Of a DNA stretch of 64,000 nucleotides, positions 50,144 through 59,527 are shown one piece after another. This stretch comes from Oceanospirillum sanctuarii. GTDB taxonomy: Bacteria; Pseudomonadota; Gammaproteobacteria; Pseudomonadales; Halomonadaceae. Position numbers and translations under genes: made by a program. Below the pieces are notes generated by a model. It saw only the letters and a program-made list of their open reading frames with translations, did no database searches and was not told the DNA's origin. Numbering within the stretch: position 1 is the first letter of the stretch; every line of letters starts with the position of its first letter. The stretch lies in NCBI RefSeq assembly GCF_002150805.1, contig NZ_MTBA01000003.1:1-64000 (forward strand). The letters run 5' to 3'.

Positions 50144-50971
50144 ATGCTCACTCAAGTAATCATTCTGGATGAGAAATTGCACATACCACCGTCAAATCAA
50201 GACAAAATCATTAGATCTGCTCAATTCATCGCTGATCGATGGCATACAGGCAACTTGGAAACGGAACTGCCTAACGACCTGCTACCTAACTCATTAAACG
50301 AGGGGTATTCGATTCAAAATGAGCTTGTTCGGCAACTCGATCTGACGATCCTTGGCTGGAAGCTCGCTGCCGCAAGCGATAATCAAATTGCTCAGTCCAA
50401 TTTGCCTCGTGGGTTGGTAGGTAGGCTATTCCGAGAACGCTCATACCAGGCGGGAGACATAATCCAAACTCCGACAACCGGAGCTTTGACTATTGAGTGT
50501 GAGGTAGGTCTTCGTCTCTCTCGCGACATACATCCCCATGAGGCACTACCCATCGATAATCGACTAATTGATGAGGTCACCATTAATTTTGAAATCGTGA
50601 GATCGCGCTTCGTTGATCGCCGAGCAATTGGCTGGCCTAGTTTTGTTGCAGACAATGCTGCGTTTGAAGCGATTGTCATCGGTGACCGGCTATCAACTGA
50701 AATCACCGATGAACTTTTGATATCACTCCAGCGAGAATGTTTCGTTGAGCTTGATGGTAACAACGTATCGTCGCCGCTTGTGGGTAAAAATGGAATTAAC
50801 CCAATGACATCTCTTCGCTATTTGATCGATCATGCTCGGGAACAAAATTTATCGCTGCTTAAAGGACAGAGGGTTACCACAGGTGCCTTTTGCAAGCCTT
50901 TCGACATACCGGGTCGAGAGCATGAAATCCGACTAAATTACCCTAACTACTCGCTCGAATTTTCAATCTAA
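50144..50971 (+). CDS. 2-keto-4-pentenoate hydratase/fumarylacetoacetase-type protein
   Basis: This 275-residue protein is of the FAH superfamily, MhpD-type hydratase/decarboxylase branch. GWKLAAASDNQIAQSNL is the family's GYKIG-like substrate loop, and the metal Glu pair lies in TIECEVGLRLSRD. VNFEIV-like (INFEIVRSRF) and VTTGAFCKPFDIPGREHEIR near the C-terminus also fit. Its reaction in this cluster is unknown; it may act on an unsaturated keto acid. The start is ATG 50144. It is convergent with the lactonase gene. Confidence 0.8.
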   Translation: MLTQVIILDEKLHIPPSNQDKIIRSAQFIADRWHTGNLETELPNDLLPNSLNEGYSIQNELVRQLDLTILGWKLAAASDNQIAQSNLPRGLVGRLFRERSYQAGDIIQTPTTGALTIECEVGLRLSRDIHPHEALPIDNRLIDEVTINFEIVRSRFVDRRAIGWPSFVADNAAFEAIVIGDRLSTEITDELLISLQRECFVELDGNNVSSPLVGKNGINPMTSLRYLIDHAREQNLSLLKGQRVTTGAFCKPFDIPGREHEIRLNYPNYSLEFSI

Positions 50972-50974
50972 ATT

Positions 50975-51006
50975 TTTAAAAAAACCCGGTGCTTACACCG
51001 GGTATA
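50975..51006. terminator. Bidirectional terminator between hydratase and lactonase genes
   Basis: The arms ACCCGGTG and CACCGGGT are flanked by a long A run on the left, giving a T tract for the leftward operon. Confidence 0.85.
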
Positions 51007-51011
51007 TCATT

Positions 51012-52070
51012 CTAATCAGCAAATATCATACAGACAGGACTACCAGTTTCGAATTCAATAGCCGTATTTGACAATCGTCCATCTGATGGATCAACCGAGA
51101 ATCCAACAATAGTGTCGCTGTCTTCGTTGAGGGCGTACATCCATCGACCCGATGGATCCAGGGTAAAGAATCGGGGAGTTTTTCCTTGGCTTTCCATCGT
51201 CTGAATCAAGGTAAGGCGTCCGGTTTCCGGGCTAATAGACATGACTGCTATTGAGTCTTCGCCGCGATTACTGGCATAAAGTGCCTTACCCGTTTTGTCG
51301 ATTTGAATACTGGAGGCACGGCTATCCTGAGTAAATGTGTCTGCGAGGCAACTGATAACTTGGAAGGCACTCATTTTGCCAGTATTACCATCAAACGAAT
51401 AGCTGGTGACGGTCGAGTCTAACTCGTTGATCACGTATGCGTATGGCTTTAATGGGTGAAACACTATGTTGCGAGGCCCTGCCGTTTCGCGTGTAACTGC
51501 CTCTGTCATCTCCTCTGCAACCAAACGACCTTCCTTAAAAGGGAAAGAAAATACTTTATTTAAACCCTTATCTGGAACGACTACGAACTGACCCGAAGGA
51601 TCAAAGGGATTGAAGTGTGGCTTCGGAAACGGTTGTTCCTTGCGATGAGGGCCAGGTTCTCCTTCCAGTTTTACCAGTTGTCGTAGCGGACCAATTTTTC
51701 CTTCGTCATCGATAGGCAGTACGGCTAACGAACTCGTGATATGGTTCGAGACAACAAGTGAGTCCTCGTCAGGCGATAAAGCCAGATGAACGGGATTATT
51801 ACCTTGGGTTGACTCAGTATTAAGATGGCTCAACCGCCCTGAAGAGGAATCAATCTTAAAAGCACTAACTTCTGATCCATCACCATGTACCGTGTAGAGA
51901 CGGGTACGATTACAATTCAACGTCAGAAACGAGGGGTTGGTAAGTCCACCCATCAGCTCTACTAGCTGGAGTGCACCTGTTTGACCGTCGATGCTAACAA
52001 CACTGATACCCTCACCGCGTGCGTTACGCTCTTTTGTAGTTCGACACCCAATATATGCAAACATCATCAA
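51012..52070 (-). CDS. Lactonase-family beta-propeller (6-phosphogluconolactonase type)
   Basis: This 352-residue protein is of the YbhE/lactonase-family seven-bladed propeller type. It has repeated blades such as HLALSPDEDSLVVSNH, PRNIVFHPLKPYAYVINE and DKTGKALYASNRGEDSIAV, then RFFTLDPSGRWMYALNEDSD. Family members open phosphogluconolactone or other lactones; the cluster suggests a substrate other than the sugar lactone. There is no signal peptide, so it is cytoplasmic. Its start overlaps the stop of the solute-binding-like gene by 4 bases. Confidence 0.85.
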   Translation of the reverse strand: MMMFAYIGCRTTKERNARGEGISVVSIDGQTGALQLVELMGGLTNPSFLTLNCNRTRLYTVHGDGSEVSAFKIDSSSGRLSHLNTESTQGNNPVHLALSPDEDSLVVSNHITSSLAVLPIDDEGKIGPLRQLVKLEGEPGPHRKEQPFPKPHFNPFDPSGQFVVVPDKGLNKVFSFPFKEGRLVAEEMTEAVTRETAGPRNIVFHPLKPYAYVINELDSTVTSYSFDGNTGKMSAFQVISCLADTFTQDSRASSIQIDKTGKALYASNRGEDSIAVMSISPETGRLTLIQTMESQGKTPRFFTLDPSGRWMYALNEDSDTIVGFSVDPSDGRLSNTAIEFETGSPVCMIFAD

Positions 52071-52846
52071 ATTCCTACTAATGGAGCGACTTTTGCACCC
52101 TGAATACTGTGTTTAGCGAGAGATCGTTTGACAAAACCGCTTGATTTCATGGTCTCAACAAACATGCTTAGATAACTTGCAGCTAAATCTCCCCGACTTT
52201 TTGGAGCTCCCATTGCCTGTCGAATTGTCATAAAGTTGCCCGGTAACATTCGATGTCCAGGAAAACGTAATAGATCACCTTCCAATTGCTGCGTCACACC
52301 CGCAGCAACCTCGCAACCAAGGTCTAAGAATGTATCGACTACGGTCGGAGATGTTTGCGCTCGCTCTATACTGGCGAACTTTAGTTCACGTGTAAGGTAT
52401 AGGTCATAAGCGCTACCACGACCTACGACAACTCGATTACCAGCACGGTCCACGTCACTTAACGTTTTAATCGGTGAGTCGTCGGCTACGAGATAACTGC
52501 CAGTGATCAAGACGTAAGGCTCTGTGAAACTTAGCTTTTCACCCCTAAGAGGATCAATCGCGAAAAAACCAAAATCAGCTTGTTCCGCAGCAACTGCTTC
52601 GACCGACTTGCCCGCTGCATTAAACACGACTAATTCAAGCTCCAGGCCTAATCGATTAGCAAATTCTGTTGCTAGATCAACAGACACTCCATACAGTTCA
52701 CCTGTGTCATCTGATCGATTGGCCAGAATCGGATTACCTAGATTGATTGAAGCTCTAAGCTTCCCAGTCGGCGCAAAAACTCGTTGTAGTTTTTCCAAAT
52801 CCAGCATATCTGAATCCAAAACATCATTATCCTGGAACATGATCAA
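52067..52846 (-). CDS. Solute-binding-like (SBP_bac_3) protein without signal peptide
   Basis: This 259-residue protein is of the periplasmic amino-acid-binding fold: LRASINLGNPILANRSD, LYGVSVDLATEFANRLGLE, DFGFFAIDPLRGEKLSFTEP and GSYLVADDSPIKTLSDV are typical of that family. No signal peptide or lipobox precedes it; the N-terminus is acidic (MIMFQDNDVLDSDM). It overlaps the aconitase gene and the lactonase gene by 4 bases each. In this context it may be a cytoplasmic enzyme or sensor derived from a binding protein, not an ABC transport component; no ABC genes are near. Confidence 0.75.
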   Translation of the reverse strand: MIMFQDNDVLDSDMLDLEKLQRVFAPTGKLRASINLGNPILANRSDDTGELYGVSVDLATEFANRLGLELELVVFNAAGKSVEAVAAEQADFGFFAIDPLRGEKLSFTEPYVLITGSYLVADDSPIKTLSDVDRAGNRVVVGRGSAYDLYLTRELKFASIERAQTSPTVVDTFLDLGCEVAAGVTQQLEGDLLRFPGHRMLPGNFMTIRQAMGAPKSRGDLAASYLSMFVETMKSSGFVKRSLAKHSIQGAKVAPLVGI

Positions 52847-55479
52847 TACCTACTCAAATTGCGTTTTAGTATCATTGGTAAAACTCCACCGACGCGTAAT
52901 AGCTCAAGTTCAAGTTGAGTCTCTACTGCAGCAATCGCGGTGATCTTATCCTCACGATGATCTCCTCGGAGGATTCTTACAGACACTTCACCTCTGCATA
53001 TCAAATTTTCGATAGGTGCATTTATAGTAATCTGGTCCCCTGGTTTTATAGCTAGAGCCTCAGGGCTCATACCTTGCGGCAAACATAGAGGCAGTATTCC
53101 CATACCGATTAAATTTGACCGATGAATACGTTCAAAACTGGCTGCAACTACTGCTCTAACACCTAACAGCTGCTGTCCTTTAGCGGCCCAGTCTCTCGAC
53201 GACCCCATGCCGTAGCGTTCACCTGCAATAATTACGACAGAGCTTCCGTCCTGTCGATATCGCTCAGCAGCCTCCCAAATAGGCATCACCTCCATGCTAG
53301 GAACGTGCAGCGTATGGGCGACGGGCATATCAGGATCGAGATAGTTAACAAGCGACTTGCTGTGGAAAGCCGCTCTCATCATAACTTCCCAGTTACCTCT
53401 CCGAGACGCAAATACATTTAGATCGTTTCTATCTTCTCCTCGAGCCACTAGGTAGTCCGCAACTAAGCTGTTTTTCGGAATTGCACTCGCAGGTGAGATA
53501 TGATCTGTTGTAACGTCGTCTCCTAGAACCATCAATGGATAGGCACAAAACTCACCTAAAGAGGATCCCTGGCCCAGCGAAGCAAATGGAGGACGGCGAA
53601 GTATGTTTGAGGATTCATCCCATGGAAAACAATCAGAGACTGGTGACTCTAAAGCGTTCCAGAGTGGGTTTTGTGATGCTTCTTCGAAGTCATTTTTGAA
53701 ATCTATGGTCTGGATGCCCTTGCTGAGCGCTAGGTTGATCTCTTCATGTGTAGGCCAAAGATCCGACAAATAGATAGGCTGACCCGAAGGCGAGATTTGT
53801 ATCGGTTCACTACTGAGATCTATTTCTGCATTTCCTGCAAGCGCATATACGACGACCAACGCCGGGGACATGATGTAGCTAAGATCAATATCAGGATGTA
53901 CTCTACCCGGAAAGTTCCGATTGCCTGACAGTATCGCTACTGGTTTACATTCCCCCCCAGATATAGAGTCGGCAATAGGAGTGGTCAACGGCCCTGAGTT
54001 ACCAATACAGGTTGTACATCCGTAGCCAACGATCCCGAACCCAAGAGACTCAAGGGAAGCCAGCAAATTAGCTCGTTTTAGATACGAAAGCGCAGTAGGC
54101 GACCCTGGTGCCAAAGAGGTTTTAACCCAGGTTGATACAGTTAGACCGAAAGCAGAGGCCTTTTGTGCAACAACTCCTGCAGCCATAATAAGCGAAGGAT
54201 CCGACGTGTTGGTGCAACTGGTAATCGCGGCGATTGCAACCGGAAACCGCGGAAAATCATGCGCTTCGGGGGCTTCGGCTCCAGTCGCCTCTCGAAGTTT
54301 CTCCGGTATTTGATCCAGCGTCACAAGGTCCTGCGGGCGTTTTGGGCCTGCGGCGTGGAAACCGATCTCTGATAGATCAATTTCAACAACTTGAGAGTAC
54401 TCTGGCTCCGAATCCGGGACGAACCAGATACCTTGGCTAATCGCATAGCTTCTTACTTGATTAACCGATTCATCCGAACGTCCCGTCTTTGTGAGGTATT
54501 CGAGAGTGTGGTCATCAATAGGGAAGTAGCCCGTTGTTGCCCCATATTCTGGTGCCATATTAGCGATCACAGACCGCGCATCTGCATTCAGATTTGCAAC
54601 GCCAGGACCGAAAAATTCCACAAACTCGCCGGTAACACCTACCTGACGCAATCGATGTGTTACTGTCAATGCAACATCCGAGGCCTGAACGCCAGCGGAA
54701 AGTTCTCCAGTAAATTTAACACCGATAACGTCAGGAACTCTGATCATGGTCGGCATACCAAACATAACGGTTTGCGCTTCTAATCCACCGACCCCCCAGC
54801 CCAATACACCAATTCCATTAATCATAGGTGTATGACTATCTGTCCCCAGCATCATGTCAGGAACCATCCACTGCTCGCCGTCACGCTCTTCTGTTGTAAC
54901 GACTGTTGCGAGCTGTTCGAGGTTGATAGTGTGCATAATTCCAGTCCCTGGGGGATGAATCGTCACATTACCCAGTGCTCCCGCAGCCCAGCGCAAAAAT
55001 CGATAACGCTCACCATTTCGGCGAATTTCATGCTGCATATTTTCTGAGGATGCGTCTTCCTTACCAAAGACCTCGACTGCCAATGAGTGATCGATGGCAA
55101 CATCGACATGCAAGGTTGGCCTTAATACGGATGGTTCTGTCCCGGCTTCGCGAAGCGCATCTCGCATCCCTGCTATATCAACGAGAGCGGGCGTGCTGGT
55201 CGTGTCATGCATTAGCACACGACCAGGTTGGTAGGGTATCTCTCTAACGCTAGTGTGAGTATCTAGCCAACTCAAAATCGCGTTTACATTTTCTTTGCGT
55301 TCCACACCTTCAGAGTTGCGGTAAACGTTCTCAAGTAATAATCGTAATACAACTGGAAGGCGATTGAACTTATTTCCGGCAATCGACTGAATATCTACTA
55401 CGTGATAGCTGCTCGAACCGATGTTTAAACGAGCGATATTACTGTACTTGTCCAATCCTACCTGTTGGGTTTGATTCAT
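52843..55479 (-). CDS. acnA: Aconitate hydratase (AcnA type)
   Basis: Aconitase interconverts citrate, cis-aconitate and isocitrate with a 4Fe-4S cluster. The 878-residue protein is AcnA-like: ITSCTNTSDPSLIMAAG supplies the first cluster Cys and GYGCTTCIGNSGPL the other two. DMMLGTDSHTPMINGIGVLG lies before them and YGMGSSRDWAAKG in the swivelling domain. It overlaps tctA by 4 bases and the solute-binding-like gene by 4. A dedicated aconitase inside a transporter operon points to a tricarboxylate substrate such as citrate, aconitate or a related compound. Confidence 0.92.
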   Translation of the reverse strand: MNQTQQVGLDKYSNIARLNIGSSSYHVVDIQSIAGNKFNRLPVVLRLLLENVYRNSEGVERKENVNAILSWLDTHTSVREIPYQPGRVLMHDTTSTPALVDIAGMRDALREAGTEPSVLRPTLHVDVAIDHSLAVEVFGKEDASSENMQHEIRRNGERYRFLRWAAGALGNVTIHPPGTGIMHTINLEQLATVVTTEERDGEQWMVPDMMLGTDSHTPMINGIGVLGWGVGGLEAQTVMFGMPTMIRVPDVIGVKFTGELSAGVQASDVALTVTHRLRQVGVTGEFVEFFGPGVANLNADARSVIANMAPEYGATTGYFPIDDHTLEYLTKTGRSDESVNQVRSYAISQGIWFVPDSEPEYSQVVEIDLSEIGFHAAGPKRPQDLVTLDQIPEKLREATGAEAPEAHDFPRFPVAIAAITSCTNTSDPSLIMAAGVVAQKASAFGLTVSTWVKTSLAPGSPTALSYLKRANLLASLESLGFGIVGYGCTTCIGNSGPLTTPIADSISGGECKPVAILSGNRNFPGRVHPDIDLSYIMSPALVVVYALAGNAEIDLSSEPIQISPSGQPIYLSDLWPTHEEINLALSKGIQTIDFKNDFEEASQNPLWNALESPVSDCFPWDESSNILRRPPFASLGQGSSLGEFCAYPLMVLGDDVTTDHISPASAIPKNSLVADYLVARGEDRNDLNVFASRRGNWEVMMRAAFHSKSLVNYLDPDMPVAHTLHVPSMEVMPIWEAAERYRQDGSSVVIIAGERYGMGSSRDWAAKGQQLLGVRAVVAASFERIHRSNLIGMGILPLCLPQGMSPEALAIKPGDQITINAPIENLICRGEVSVRILRGDHREDKITAIAAVETQLELELLRVGGVLPMILKRNLSRY

Positions 55480-56978
55480 AATTTATGCTTCCGAGTAATT
55501 TGGGATTTAACTGACCAAATCAGCAGAAATACTGCGACGCCTATCGCAACAGCAGAAATTGGGCGGCTAATAAATATTGAAAGGTCACCTTTAAAAATGA
55601 GCATGGTTCGACGGAAATTCTCTTCAATCGGCTGTCCTAAGATAAGACCTAGGATAAGAGGAACGACCTCTAACTTTAACAACCACGCGATGTAGCCCAT
55701 TGCGCCAAATCCAAGTAGCAAGTAAAGATCAAAGACGTTGTAATGGGTGCTGAATACCCCGATGCACGTGAATAGCAAGATGCCAGGGAAAAGCCACTGG
55801 TAGGGTATGCTCAACAATCGCACCCATACTCCAATCAGAGGGATATTGAGTACCAACAACATCAAGTTGCCTATGAAGAAACTCACGATCAGGCCCCAGA
55901 AAAGCTCTGGATTGGTGCTCATAACCATAGGACCAGGCTGAATACCTTGAACAACCAACCCTGCTAACAGTAGCGCCATAATGGCATCACCAGGGATTCC
56001 AAGTGTTAAGGTAGGAATGAACGCGGTGCCCACGCCGGCATTGTTACATGCCTCGGGCGAGGCTATTCCTTCTATGGCACCTTTTCCGAATCGCTCAGGC
56101 TGTTTAGAAACACGTTTCTCGACTGCATATGCCAAGAAGGTTGCCATACCACCGCCAGTACCAGGCAACGATCCGAAAAAAGATCCAATACCTGAGCCAC
56201 GTAACATGGGGGCAAATGAGCGCTTCCAGTCTTCACGAGTGGGCATCTGATCTCGGAGGCTAAACTTCTGATTCACCGGTTGCACGTTAGGACTTCCCGC
56301 GCTTCGCATCACTTCTGATATGGCAAAAACACCCATAGCTACGACGATTAAACCGACCCCTTCGGACAAATCCGGAAAGCCGAATGTGAAGCGTTCTGTC
56401 CCACTATTTACATCGGTTCCAATAAATGACACCAACAACCCAATAATCATCATTGCTAGCCCCTTAAGTGGGGAACCATCCCCGACTGTCGAAGCCGCCA
56501 CGAGACCTAGAAACATCAAGCCGAAGTATTCTGGCGGCCCGAAATTTAGCGCAGCCGCAGCCAGCATTGGAGCAAACATCATTAATAGAACTACACCAAC
56601 GGTTGACCCCCAGAACGAAGCAATACACTTCATGAAGAGGGCGATTCCGCCTCGTCCCTGCTTTGCCATAGGGTAGCCATCAAGGACATCGACAGCAGCT
56701 GCAGGATGCCCGGGTACACCTAGGAGAATAGAGCACGTACCACCACCGTAATCTGCACCAAAATAAACGCCTGCAAGCATGATGAGAGCGCCGGTTGGTT
56801 CAAGGTGATATGTAAGCGGCAGTAACAGTGAGATGGTTATGAGTGAACCGAGACCAGGAATTACCCCAACCAAGGTTCCAAGAAAAACACCTACGAAACA
56901 GTACCAAAGATTCTGAAGCGTAAACGCTTCACTTGCGCCGATTGCAAGATGGTCAAAAAAACTAGATAAAATATCCAT
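55476..56978 (-). CDS. Tripartite tricarboxylate transporter, large permease TctA
   Basis: TctA is the main transport subunit of the TTT family. The 500-residue protein has about 12 hydrophobic segments and the family motif VGVIPGLGSLITISLLLP near residue 40, with GIPGDAIMALLLAGLVVQG in the second half. It ends four bases into the aconitase start and begins three bases after the tctB stop. It works with TctB and the binding protein TctC. Confidence 0.94.
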   Translation of the reverse strand: MDILSSFFDHLAIGASEAFTLQNLWYCFVGVFLGTLVGVIPGLGSLITISLLLPLTYHLEPTGALIMLAGVYFGADYGGGTCSILLGVPGHPAAAVDVLDGYPMAKQGRGGIALFMKCIASFWGSTVGVVLLMMFAPMLAAAALNFGPPEYFGLMFLGLVAASTVGDGSPLKGLAMMIIGLLVSFIGTDVNSGTERFTFGFPDLSEGVGLIVVAMGVFAISEVMRSAGSPNVQPVNQKFSLRDQMPTREDWKRSFAPMLRGSGIGSFFGSLPGTGGGMATFLAYAVEKRVSKQPERFGKGAIEGIASPEACNNAGVGTAFIPTLTLGIPGDAIMALLLAGLVVQGIQPGPMVMSTNPELFWGLIVSFFIGNLMLLVLNIPLIGVWVRLLSIPYQWLFPGILLFTCIGVFSTHYNVFDLYLLLGFGAMGYIAWLLKLEVVPLILGLILGQPIEENFRRTMLIFKGDLSIFISRPISAVAIGVAVFLLIWSVKSQITRKHKL

Positions 56979-56981
56979 AAA

Positions 56982-57425
56982 TCACCAAAAAACTGGAATT
57001 GTCATTTTTAACAGCAGGACAAAAACGACCCAGGAGATTAAGCAGAGACTAATCGCCAAAAAGAAGGAATGCTTGAAATTGAACCTTCTATCTGCAATAG
57101 ACGAGATCACTACGAGGAGAATCGTAGATATTATTAGCCCCAATTTGGTAACTGTCAGCGCGAAAATCAGAACACCCAGAGCGACCGGTACTACTTTCCT
57201 CCAGTCCAGTTCTCGACCGCTATAATCTTGAGGTGGAAGTACTTGGGACATAATCGCAGCAATTACACCAAGAGCCGATAAAACAACAGCAAGTGCAAAG
57301 GGCATATAACCGGGGCCCATACTTCGTAACGTACCCATGCGATAGTTTGCGTAGACGTAAATGGCGACGATAAGCCCCAAAGAAAACAGTAGGATTCCAG
57401 CCCACAAATCTCGTGAAAGTTTCAT
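56982..57425 (-). CDS. Tripartite tricarboxylate transporter, small subunit TctB
   Basis: TctB is the small membrane subunit of the TTT system. The 147-residue protein has four hydrophobic segments (about 8-26, 40-60, 78-105, 118-143) and the GPGYMPFALAVVLSALGVI stretch characteristic of the family. It lies between tctC and tctA on the same strand. Confidence 0.88.
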   Translation of the reverse strand: MKLSRDLWAGILLFSLGLIVAIYVYANYRMGTLRSMGPGYMPFALAVVLSALGVIAAIMSQVLPPQDYSGRELDWRKVVPVALGVLIFALTVTKLGLIISTILLVVISSIADRRFNFKHSFFLAISLCLISWVVFVLLLKMTIPVFW

Positions 57426-57482
57426 AAAGTTTTTTACCGAAAAATGCGGCCCGATGAATGACCGAACCGCGAATGGAGCGAA

Positions 57483-58463
57483 TTACTCAACTGAGATACC
57501 GGCTTTCTTAACAATTTCAGCAAACTGAGCACGCTCAGTTGCGAGAAAAGCTGTGAACTCAGCAACAGTCATAGGGGCAGGCTGCCCCCCCATGTTCTGG
57601 AGCTTAGTAGCAAGTTCGTCATTGTTCAGTGCAGCGACGATCGCACCGTTGAGCTTGTCAACAATATCTGCTGGAGTTCCTGCCGGTGCGAACATACCAA
57701 ACCAGTTCTCCAGCTGATAGTTACTGAGTGGAGCATACTCAGCGATCGCAGGAATGTTTTTGTCGAATTGGGCGCGTTCAGCAGCCGTAATCGCAAGAGC
57801 TTTAACTTTTCCGTCAGTGATAAATCCGCGTGCAGCTGTGTAGCTCACAAAGGTCATATCCACGTCACCAGATGCAACATCTACCAACTGCTTTGATGCA
57901 CCTTTGTATGGAATTTGAACCATATCAAGTCCAGACATACCTGCTAATAGAGCTCCATTAAGGTGCTGGGAATTACCGATACCACTCGTGCCGTAGGTCA
58001 TACCGGGGTTCTCTTTAGCATAGGCAACGAACTCTTCCATAGTATTCGCAGGTACTTTAGGACTCAGAACCATTACGTTTGGAATTCGAGCAACCAATGT
58101 TATAGGTGCCAAATCTTCTGTTGGAGAGTACTGAATCTTCTTGTAAACAAATTCATTGATTGCTGCTTCGCCTGCAGAGCCTAACAGCACCGTGTAACCA
58201 TCTGGAGCAGCTTTCACTACAGCATTAGCACCGATCATTCCACTACCGCCTGGTTTATTCTCAACAATTATTTCCGCGCCTAAGTTTTCACGGAGATTGT
58301 CAGCAATGATTCGCGCAACAGTATCTACACCGCCTCCTGGATTAAAAGGAACGATGATTCTCAAGGGTTTTGATGGGAAATCTTCAGCCAAAGCAACGTG
58401 AGAGATTAAAGCGATTGCAGCAACTAAGCCGGCGGCGAGAGCCTTCTTGAATGTGTTAAACAT
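57483..58463 (-). CDS. Tripartite tricarboxylate-binding receptor TctC (BugT family)
   Basis: This periplasmic binding protein for a carboxylate has a signal peptide of about 27 residues (KKALAAGLVAAIALISHVALA, cut before EDFPSKP). The mature TctC/Bug fold follows with LRIIVPFNPGGGVDTVARII, IVENKPGGSGMIGANAVVKA and DGYTVLLGSAGEAAINEFV. I start at ATG 58463, eight bases after AGAAGG; GTG 58472 is too close to it. It is the first gene of the six-gene operon; its upstream region (58464-58560) is AT-rich and carries AGAAATGCA, shared with the gntR gap. Confidence 0.92.
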   Translation of the reverse strand: MFNTFKKALAAGLVAAIALISHVALAEDFPSKPLRIIVPFNPGGGVDTVARIIADNLRENLGAEIIVENKPGGSGMIGANAVVKAAPDGYTVLLGSAGEAAINEFVYKKIQYSPTEDLAPITLVARIPNVMVLSPKVPANTMEEFVAYAKENPGMTYGTSGIGNSQHLNGALLAGMSGLDMVQIPYKGASKQLVDVASGDVDMTFVSYTAARGFITDGKVKALAITAAERAQFDKNIPAIAEYAPLSNYQLENWFGMFAPAGTPADIVDKLNGAIVAALNNDELATKLQNMGGQPAPMTVAEFTAFLATERAQFAEIVKKAGISVE

Positions 58464-59090
58464 TTTTGACACCTTCTAATTGTTTTTGTTAACCACAATG
58501 TGCATATTTATATATAGAAATGCACTTTGCAAGTTTTTTTGCTTACAAATGCTTTCTGTCGACCGTGGCGGGTTTTGAAGAGAAATCTGTAAAGGGCCAA
58601 AGATGCAGCTAATAGAGCATGCTCTTTCAGATATTTGATCTCGTGTGAATGGTTAATTTATCTCAATCTATGGCAAGAGCAATTCCAACAAAATATTTTC
58701 ATTGCATTTATGATTATGTATGTGCAATTGTACTGAAGGCGTTTCATACATGTAATTGGAACATCGGCAGAAGTTCTTAGAAGGGATGACTCACTCAAAA
58801 ATGAAACTGTGTGCATTAGCCATTGCGACCGATGCGGCAATATGGTTTTCGCAGTATATACAGGGGCAGGTGGTGTTTTATTTACTGCAGAAGCGTAATG
58901 ACTTCATATTGTACGAGCTCTCGTTAAACTCAAGGTGTATACCCTGAAGCAATTGATGGATTCAATATCAATCATTGCTGCCCCTCCCAATCTGTTACTT
59001 GATAAGTGAGAGCAATATGAGCACATCAGGCTAAGGCCACAAATGTAAATGATCTCGCGATTTTGAATACGAAGCTTACCTAGGAGCTAA
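58464..59090. other. Promoter side of tctC and unassigned relic DNA
   Basis: This 627-base gap has no gene I can support. The first ~100 bases are the AT-rich upstream region of tctC. A short plus-strand frame near 58786-58947 begins KMKLCALAIATDAAIWFSQY, which could be the remains of a signal peptide, possibly from a decayed tctC of the second TTT locus, but it is too short to claim. Confidence 0.35.
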
Positions 59091-59460
59091 GGCACCAGAG
59101 GGATATCCAATGTTATTTGCAAATAGCCTCAATATCGTTTGAGGACTAATCGCTGCCTTGATTATTGGAAACTTTATATTGGTGACCCTACATATCCCGT
59201 TGGCTGAAGTGTTCACTTGCGTACTTATGGTACCGATACGAATGGTATTTTCAGTTGTAGCCATGATCTGATTTGGTGGTTTCTACGCAATATCAGGGTC
59301 AACCTTCGATCTGTACTGATGATCGGATCCGGTCTTCTTGGATGGGCACTGCGTATTTTAGGCGTGACATTAGTCTCGTTCATTTTGGTAACTCTGTTAG
59401 GTATTAAGATGGCATTTAATCAACGCCGTGGAATGACTCTATCTGGGGGGGATGCTCAAA
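59091..59460 (+). pseudogene. Decayed second tctA (C-terminal part)
   Basis: Read on the plus strand, PMLFANSLNIV, a stop, then GLIAALIIGNFILVTLHIPL matches the TctA region NPELFWGLIVSFFIGNLMLLVLNIPL of the intact gene in this window. The match continues through FDLY, and after a shift MIGSGLLGWALRILGVTLVS and RGMTLSGGD near the C-terminus. Two stops replace Trp codons (TGG to TGA) and a frameshift lies near 59316. It is what remains of a separate TTT locus pointing the opposite way from the intact one. Confidence 0.8.
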
Positions 59461-59527
59461 GGAAAATCAATGTTGAAACCAGTACAACAGTTGATCGAGT
59501 CATTAGTTAAATATTGAACAGGGAGTT

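Noticed and set aside
59217-59510. A 97-residue frame as an intact gene
   Set aside because: Its first third is out of frame and its last part matches the C-terminus of TctA, so it belongs to the decayed tctA at 59091-59460.
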